From: Atlantibacter hermannii
Lineage (GTDB): Bacteria; Pseudomonadota; Gammaproteobacteria; Enterobacterales; Enterobacteriaceae
Assembly (NCBI GenBank): GCA_900635495.1
Contig: LR134136.1
Coordinates: 434,001-498,000 of the forward strand
DNA: 64,000 nt
Direction of reading: 5' to 3'
In this document: positions 59,048 to 64,000 of the stretch, in pieces
How positions within the stretch are numbered: the first letter of the stretch is position 1
How the letters are laid out: each line of letters begins with the position of its first letter
The notes under the pieces: generated by a model
Told to the model about the DNA's origin: nothing
Seen by the model: only the letters and a program-made list of their open reading frames with translations
The model's database searches: none
Translations under genes and position numbers: made by a program

Positions 59048-61000
59048 ATGGGTATTTTTTCCATCGCGCCGCAGCATATTCGCTTTGCGCTAAAACTGGC
59101 TACGGCCATCGTACTGGCGCTGTTTATTGGTTTCCACTTTCAACTGGAAACCCCGCGCTGGGCGGTGTTGACCGCCGCAATTGTGGCGGCGGGCCCGGCT
59201 TTCGCTGCCGGTGGAGAGCCCTGGTCGGGGCGATCCGCTACCGCGGTATGCTGCGTATCGTCGGCACGTTTATCGGCAGCATCGCTGCGCTGGTTATTAT
59301 TATCTCCATGATCCGCGCGCCCGTGGTCATGATCATGGTGTGTTGTATCTGGCCGGGTTTTGTACCTGGGTATCGTCGCTTGTTAAAGTCGAAAACTCGT
59401 ACGCATGGGCCTGGCGGGATATACCGCGCTTATTATCGTCATCACCATCCAGCCTGAACCGCTGCTGACGCCGCAGTTTGCCGTGGAACGATGCAGTGAA
59501 ATCGTTATCGGGATCTGTTGCGCCATTGCTGCCGACTTGCTGTTTTCGCCGCGCTCTATCAAACACGAAATCGACCGCGAACTCGATGCCCTGATCGTCG
59601 ATCATTACCGGCTGATGCAACTGTGTATCGCCCATGCCGACAGCGAAGAAGTGGATAAAGCATGGGGTAACCTGGTGCGCCGCACCACGGCGCTGGAAGG
59701 GATGCGCAGTAACCTGAATATGGAGTCGTCGCGCTGGGCGCGCGCTAATCGCCGCCTTAAAGTCATCAATACGCTCTCGCTGACCTTAATCACCCAGTCC
59801 TGCGAAACCTGGTTGATTCAGAACACCCGGCCAGAAGCAGTTCCACCGGAATACCATACTTTCTTCAGCGAACCGGTAGAGACGGCGGCGGATGTTCATA
59901 AACGCCTGAAGTTTATCCGCCGCGCCCTCGCCTGGACCGGTGAACGCGATACGCCGGTCACTATTTACAGTTGGGTCGGCGCGGCGACGCGTTTTTTGCT
60001 GCTGAAGCGCGGTGTGATCGGCAATACCCGCATTAGCGCCGTCGAAGAAGGCATTCTGGATGGCGAAGTGGTGATTAACGCAGCCTCGGCGGAGCGCCAC
60101 CACGCCATGATCAACTTCTGGCGCACCACGGTGTCATGCATGTTGGGGGCGCTGTTCTGGCTGTGGACCGGCTGGACATCCGGCAGCGGCGCGATGGTCA
60201 TGATCGCTGTGGTGACGGCGCTGGCGATGCGCTTGCCGAATCCGCGCATGGTCTCGATCGATTTCCTGTTAGGGACGCTGGTCGCATTGCCGCTTGGGGC
60301 GTTTTATTTCCTGGTTGTCTTGCCCGCGACCCAGCAAAGCATGCTGTTGCTGTGCATCAGCCTGGCGCTGCTCGGGTTCTTTATCGGTATTGAAGTTCAA
60401 AAACGGCGGCTTGGCTCACTCGGCGCGCTTGCCAGTACCATCAATATTATCGTGCTGGATAACCCGATGACCTTCGAGTTCAACCGTTTTCTCGACAGCG
60501 CCCTGGGCCAGCTGGTGGGCTGCTTTCTGGCGATGATGGTGATCTTGCTGATCCGCGATAATTCGCAGGCGCAAACCGGGCGCACGCTGCTCAACCGGTT
60601 TATGCTGGCGGCGGTGTCGTCGATGACCACCAATAAAGCGCGTCGTAAGGAGAACCATCTCCCGGCGTTGTATCAGCAACTGTTTTTATTGCTCAATAAA
60701 TTTCCGGGGGATATCGCTAAATTCCGCCTGGCGCTGAATCTGATCATCGCCCATCAGCGCCTTCGCGATGCGCCCATACCGGTGAATGATGATTTATCAT
60801 CGTTTCACCGCCAGTTGCGGCGCACCGCCGACCGTGTGGTGTCTGCATCCAGCGATGACAAGCGCCATCAGGCTTTTACTCAACTGCTGGATGAACTGGA
60901 TATCTATCAACAGAAGTTACAGGTCTGGGAAGCGCCATTGTCCGTCAGCGAGTCCGTTGCGCGCCTGACCGCCATGCTGCGTAAATATCAGCATGCCTGA
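59048..61000 (+). pseudogene. aaeB: aaeB, aromatic carboxylic acid efflux pump (three missing bases as sequenced)
   Basis: The N-terminus MGIFSIAPQHIRFALKLATA and C-terminus MLRKYQHA are in the same frame, but a 180-base stretch is scrambled by three single-base losses: G4 at 59227-59230, T4 at 59358-59361 and G3 at 59407-59409. Restoring one base at each reads GEPWSGAIRYRGMLR, CCIWPGFCTWVSSLVKVENS and YAWGLAGYTALIIVI. Corrected length is about 651 residues (E. coli 655), a FUSC-family transporter with two membrane halves. Likely intact in the organism. Confidence 0.9.
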
Positions 61001-61033
61001 CAGATAATTGACGGGCATCGCACAGCCTGAAAA

Positions 61034-61058
61034 ACCGACGCCGGGCGTCGGTTTTTTT
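61034..61058 (+). terminator. aaeXAB terminator
   Basis: ACCGACGCC / GGCGTCGGT-type stem preceded by A5 and followed by T7, 34 bases after aaeB. It separates the aae operon from the dehydrogenase gene. Confidence 0.92.
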
Positions 61059-61111
61059 GTAGCTATACTTAGCCGAGGTTCTAAAAAAGCACCATCCATC
61101 AGGAGGAAACG

Positions 61112-62564
61112 ATGACAACGCAGGCACTCCAGGACAGTGAGTTATTCAAGACAGGGTATCTGGTTAATGGCGAATGGCGGCAGGCTGACGAGACGTTTGA
61201 CGTGCTGAATCCGGCGACGGGCGAAGTCATTGCTAAGGTCGCGAAAGCGGGGAAAAAAGAGGCGCAGGCGGCCATCGCCGCGGCAAGCAATGCGTTTCCT
61301 GCCTGGCGTGAAAAAACCGCTAAAGAGCGCTCCACCTTGCTGTACCGCTGGTTCGAACTGATAAATGAAAATAAAAGCTGGCTGGCGCGGTTGATGACCC
61401 TTGAGCAGGGCAAACCGTTAAAAGAAGCAGAAGGGGAAGTGGATTACGCCGCGAGCTTTATCCAGTGGTTTGCTGAGGAAGCGAAACGGCTAACGGCGAA
61501 ATTATTCCGCCCGTGAAACCGGGATCGCGCATTCTGGCGACCCGCGAGCCGATAGGCGTGGTCGCGGCTATTACACCCTGGAACTTCCCCATGGCGATGC
61601 TGACCCGCAAACCTTGGTCCGGCGCTGGCTGCGGGTTGCACCGGCGTGATCAAACCCGCGAATAACACGCCGCTGTGCGCGTTTGCACTGTTAGCACTGG
61701 CGAAGAAAGCGGCATTCCCGATGGCGTACTCAATGCGGTAGCAGGGAACACCTCTGAAATCAGCGATGCCATTATGGAAAGCCATGAGGTGCGCAAAATT
61801 TCCTTTACCGGTTCGACGGCGGTGGGCAAAACGCTGGTGCGTAACGCGGCAGAAACCATGAAGAAAGTTTCCATGGAACTGGGGGGAAATGCGCCTTACA
61901 TCGTTTTTGATGATGCGGATATCGATGCGGCAGTAAAAGGCGCTCTCGCCAACAAATTCCGTAACGCCGGGCAGGTGTGCGTCAGCGTCAACCGCTTCTT
62001 TATTCAGGATGGCGTTTATGACCGCTTTGTTAACCAACTCGCCGAGGCGGTAAAACAGCTTAAAGTGGGCAACGGACTTGAAGAGGGCGTTGTTGTCGGG
62101 CCGCTGATTGAAAAAGCGGTGTGGATAAGGTTCGTGAACACGTTGACGATGCGGTCGCAAAAGGCGCGAAAGTGCTGGCGGGGGGTAAAGCGCACGATCT
62201 CGGCGGCAATTTCTGGCAGCCGACGGTGCTGGCTGACGTCACGGATGATATGAAACTGGCTCAGGAAGAGACGTTTGGTCCACTGGCGGCCTGCTTCCGC
62301 TTCACTACAGAAGATGAAGTGATTCAACGCGCCAACGACACGCCTTATGGACTGGCGGCTTATTTCTATACTCAGAATTTACAGCGGGTCTTTCGTGTCT
62401 CTTCCCGGCTGGAAAGCGGCATGATTGGCATTAATGAGTGCGCAGTTTCAACTGAACTTGGGCCGTTCGGCGGCGTTAAGGAGTCGGGCTTAGGTCGGGA
62501 AGGATCAGTGCTGGGGCTGGAAGAGTATCTGGAAGTGAAAACCCTGCACATCGGCGGATTGTAA
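61112..62564 (+). pseudogene. Succinate-semialdehyde dehydrogenase-like aldehyde dehydrogenase (four frameshifts as sequenced)
   Basis: Begins MTTQALQDSELFKTGYLVNG behind CAGGAGGAAACG and ends LEEYLEVKTLHIGGL. Family motifs are ITPWNFPMAMLTRK, FTGSTAVGKTL, catalytic Glu in MELGGNAP and catalytic Cys in NAGQVCVSVNR. Frame breaks: missing G at 61488-61489, extra C at 61612-61613, missing G at 61711-61712, missing base near 62118-62120. Correction gives about 484 residues, the GabD length. It resembles GabD/Sad enzymes but has no gab neighbours. A 29-base gap to yhcO allows read-through. Confidence 0.85.
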
Positions 62565-62593
62565 TGTTGGATGAGATCGGTTGGTGAATCGCC

Positions 62594-62872
62594 ATGCACA
62601 TCTATACCTTCGATTTTGATGAGATCATCGATCAGGCGGATTTTTATCGCGATTTTGCCCGCCAGTTTGGTTTGCCAAAACAGCAGGTGAATAATCTGGA
62701 CAGTTTGTGGGACGTGGTGACGGAAGGCGGGGTGCCGTTGCCGCTCGAAATCGAATTTGTTCACTTATCGGAAGAAAATCGTCGGCGGTTTGGTGCACTG
62801 ATTTTGCTGTTTGATGAAGCAGAAGAGGAGCTGGATGGGCAGCTCCGCTTCAATATTCGCCATTCTACATGA
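62594..62872 (+). CDS. yhcO: Barstar-family protein YhcO
   Basis: 92 residues close to E. coli YhcO (90). The barstar fold is recognisable from YTFDFDEIIDQADFYRDFAR, NLDSLWDVVTEGGVPLPLEIEF and the acidic region FDEAEEELDG. Barstar inhibits the RNase barnase; no barnase-like ORF is visible nearby and YhcO's partner is unknown. Its ribosome binding site is weak. It lies 29 bases after the dehydrogenase gene. Confidence 0.92.
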   Translation: MHIYTFDFDEIIDQADFYRDFARQFGLPKQQVNNLDSLWDVVTEGGVPLPLEIEFVHLSEENRRRFGALILLFDEAEEELDGQLRFNIRHST

Positions 62873-62874
62873 CC

Positions 62875-62900
62875 GAAAAAAGCCCCAGGCGAACTGGGGC
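62875..62900 (-). terminator. terminator between yhcO and yhcN
   Basis: GCCCCAG-TTCGC-CTGGGGC on the minus strand, followed by T6. It ends the yhcN-type transcript; on the plus strand it follows yhcO without a U-run. Confidence 0.85.
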
Positions 62901-62926
62901 AAGCCGTCGGGCACGACGACGAGGTC

Positions 62927-63193
62927 TTACTTATACAGTTCTGCGGTGGCGTGCCAGGTGTCGCCAGTACGCGCTTCAATCACGCGGTATGCAGAGGCAC
63001 CTTTCTCATCGGCTTTTTTGGCCAGCGCTTCACGCATATCCATCGGTGAGCTACCGTGCTGGGCAACAGAAACTGTACCCATGGATTGCAGGTTTTGAGC
63101 ATCCTGCGCGTTAACTTGTTGTACTGCAGCATTCGCGCCGAAGGCCATAAGGGAAGCAAGACTCATTGCAGCAAGAGTAAGTTTGGTTTTCAT
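62927..63193 (-). CDS. YhcN-family periplasmic stress protein (DUF1471), copy 1
   Basis: 88 residues with a signal peptide MKTKLTLAAMSLASLMAFGANA. The mature part VNAQDAQNLQSMGTVSVAQ ... ASAYRVIEARTGDTWHATAELYK is the BhsA/YhcN domain. It is a diverged paralogue of the next gene, 108 bases away on the same strand. ATG follows GAGGAATATATT. Family members respond to acid, peroxide or biofilm conditions. Confidence 0.9.
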   Translation of the reverse strand: MKTKLTLAAMSLASLMAFGANAAVQQVNAQDAQNLQSMGTVSVAQHGSSPMDMREALAKKADEKGASAYRVIEARTGDTWHATAELYK

Positions 63194-63301
63194 AATATAT
63201 TCCTCATTTGTGTTCTGCGGTCATCAGGGTTAACACGCTATTTTTCTGGCTCAACTACAGAAATCGGTTTTTTGTACAGGTGAACGGGATACAGGGTGTG
63301 C

Positions 63302-63565
63302 TTATTTATAGAGCTCAGCAGTGGCATGCCACTCGTCGCCCGTGTGCGCTTCAATGATGCGATAAGCGGAAGCGCCTTTTTCCTGCGCTTTCTGATCGAT
63401 CATCTCACGCATATCCATCGGCGAACTGGTCACAGATGAAACGGACACAGTACCGATGGACTGGCGACCTTCAGCCTGTTGCGCGTTAATAGAGGTTGCA
63501 GCAAAAGCGCCAAAGGAGAGCATTGAAAGCAGACTTAATGTTGCTACGGTTGATTTGATTTTCAT
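63302..63565 (-). CDS. yhcN: YhcN periplasmic stress protein (DUF1471), copy 2
   Basis: 87 residues. Signal peptide MKIKSTVATLSLLSMLSFGAFA, then TSINAQQAEGRQSIGTVSVS ... ASAYRIIEAHTGDEWHATAELYK. It is closer than copy 1 to E. coli YhcN (same length and start), so I give it the symbol. E. coli YhcN is induced by hydrogen peroxide and cytoplasmic acid. A CRP-like site lies 51 bases upstream. Confidence 0.93.
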   Translation of the reverse strand: MKIKSTVATLSLLSMLSFGAFAATSINAQQAEGRQSIGTVSVSSVTSSPMDMREMIDQKAQEKGASAYRIIEAHTGDEWHATAELYK

Positions 63566-63615
63566 GATCGTTACCTCGTCGTATTCTTTTAATCTTTATC
63601 TTTGGGGTCTTATTT

Positions 63616-63631
63616 CGTGACCCTCATCACA
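63616..63631. promoter_or_regulatory. CRP-like site upstream of yhcN
   Basis: On the minus strand TGTGA-TGAGGG-TCACG matches 9 of 10 CRP half-site positions. It lies between the predicted -35 and -10 of yhcN, a position that usually gives repression. Confidence 0.5.
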
Positions 63632-63896
63632 AAATCAAGTATACACTAATAACGCGATTAATTAATACCACGCTAATTATTTACAATGAATGTTTGTTTT
63701 TACAAACACATTTTTTATTCCATTGCGTTATAAAAAGTTAACCTTTAGTGCTGTTTAAATTTAAAAATGAAGCTAAATCATGAGGATAGTCAAAATTGAC
63801 TTTTTGTGCGGTTTAGCGAGGCTGTAAATAGGGCGTAATAAAGGTGGTAGAGGCGAAATGACTGGCGGGAAGTAAAAAGGCAGTGTTTAGTTACAG

Positions 63897-63916
63897 ACCG
63901 CCGCGTATGCGGCGGT
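63897..63916 (-). terminator. argR downstream hairpin
   Basis: ACCGCCGC-GTAT-GCGGCGGT, perfect 8-bp stem 13 bases after the argR stop on the minus strand. Only a weak U-containing tail follows (CTGTAACTAAAC). Confidence 0.6.
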
Positions 63917-63928
63917 GGAAGATAAACC

Positions 63929-64000
63929 TTAAAGTTCCTGTTCGAACAGAACCAGGATAGCTTCGTAGAGCTCTTTTACTGAGAAATCTTTCGCCGGCGT
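63929..64000 (-). CDS. argR: Arginine repressor ArgR, C-terminal end (partial)
   Basis: The last 23 codons read TPAKDFSVKELYEAILVLFE QEL and stop, matching the end of ArgR's hexamerisation and arginine-binding domain. The gene continues past the window edge on the minus strand. ArgR with arginine represses arginine biosynthesis and aids XerCD recombination. In E. coli argR also neighbours yhcN. Confidence 0.92.
   Translation of the reverse strand, partial: TPAKDFSVKELYEAILVLFEQEL

Larger units (their letters stand above)
63566..63928 (-). promoter_or_regulatory. yhcN upstream region to argR
   Basis: 363 AT-rich bases with no gene. It holds a CRP-like site (63616-63631), overlapped by a possible -35/-10 pair (TTGATT, 17 bases, AAATAA on the minus strand), and the hairpin after argR (63897-63916). 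Confidence 0.55.

Noticed and set aside
61112..62564. Programmed ribosomal frameshifting in the dehydrogenase gene
   Set aside because: Four shifts of mixed direction at unrelated short runs without slippery heptamers or stimulatory structures; error or decay is simpler.

Overview
The window is a chromosomal segment from a member of the Enterobacteriaceae. Gene order follows the E. coli / Salmonella chromosome almost without interruption: distal spc operon, alpha operon, zntR-arfA-mscL, trkA-rsmB-fmt-def, dprA-smg-yrdD-tsaC-aroE, an rrnD-type rRNA operon, yhdWXYZ, acrEF/acrS, dusB-fis, prmA-panF-accBC, csrD-mreBCD-yhdE-rng-yhdP-tldD, aaeRXAB, yhcO/yhcN and argR. Fis and MreB look identical to the E. 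coli proteins as I remember them. The segment is not E. coli K-12. It has a type II dehydroquinase (aroQ) ahead of accBC, msrPQ beside acuI, a periplasmic alpha-carbonic anhydrase between prmA and dusB, a succinate-semialdehyde dehydrogenase-like gene after aaeB, a second yhcN copy, and no yhdJ between fis and acrS. I do not assign a species.

Layout. 1-6.6 kb (+): translation, SecY and RNA polymerase alpha genes. 6.6-8.2 kb: yhdN-zntR, arfA, and mscL on the other strand. 8.3-12.5 kb (-): trkA, rsmB, fmt, def. 12.7-16.5 kb (+): dprA to yrdB, then yrdA (-). 17.0-22.9 kb: rRNA operon 16S-tRNA-Ile-tRNA-Ala-23S-5S-tRNA-Thr-5S with two promoters, boxA sites and a terminator. 23.1-27.3 kb (-): polar amino-acid ABC transporter behind a sigma-54 promoter with two NtrC-like sites. 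27.8-33.6 kb: lipoprotein yhdV, efflux pair acrEF and regulator acrS. 33.7-35.2 kb (-): dusB-fis with an ERIC element between them. 35.5-43.2 kb (-): cah, prmA, panF, yhdT, accC, accB, aroQ, msrQ, msrP. 43.3-44.3 kb (-): acuI. 44.5-56.8 kb (+): csrD, the mre shape genes, yhdE, rng, yhdP, tldD. 56.8-61.0 kb: aaeR and divergent aaeXAB. 61.1-64 kb: a dehydrogenase, barstar-like yhcO, two yhcN paralogues and the end of argR.

Sequence quality matters. Six genes (tsaC, acrE, mreC, yhdP, aaeB and the dehydrogenase) carry single-base indels, mostly in short homopolymers, and most lie between 48.7 and 62.2 kb. The 16S and one 23S G-run also look one base too long. Because essential tsaC and shape gene mreC are among them, I read most of these breaks as base-calling errors, not gene decay.

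I found no clearly new multi-gene system. The most informative non-textbook observations are the ERIC element that replaced the dusB stop codon in the fis operon, the NtrC/sigma-54 architecture ahead of yhdW, strong CRP-like sites at aaeR-aaeX and yhcN, an orphan plus-strand terminator upstream of the fis promoter, and the inserted carbonic anhydrase and dehydrogenase genes.
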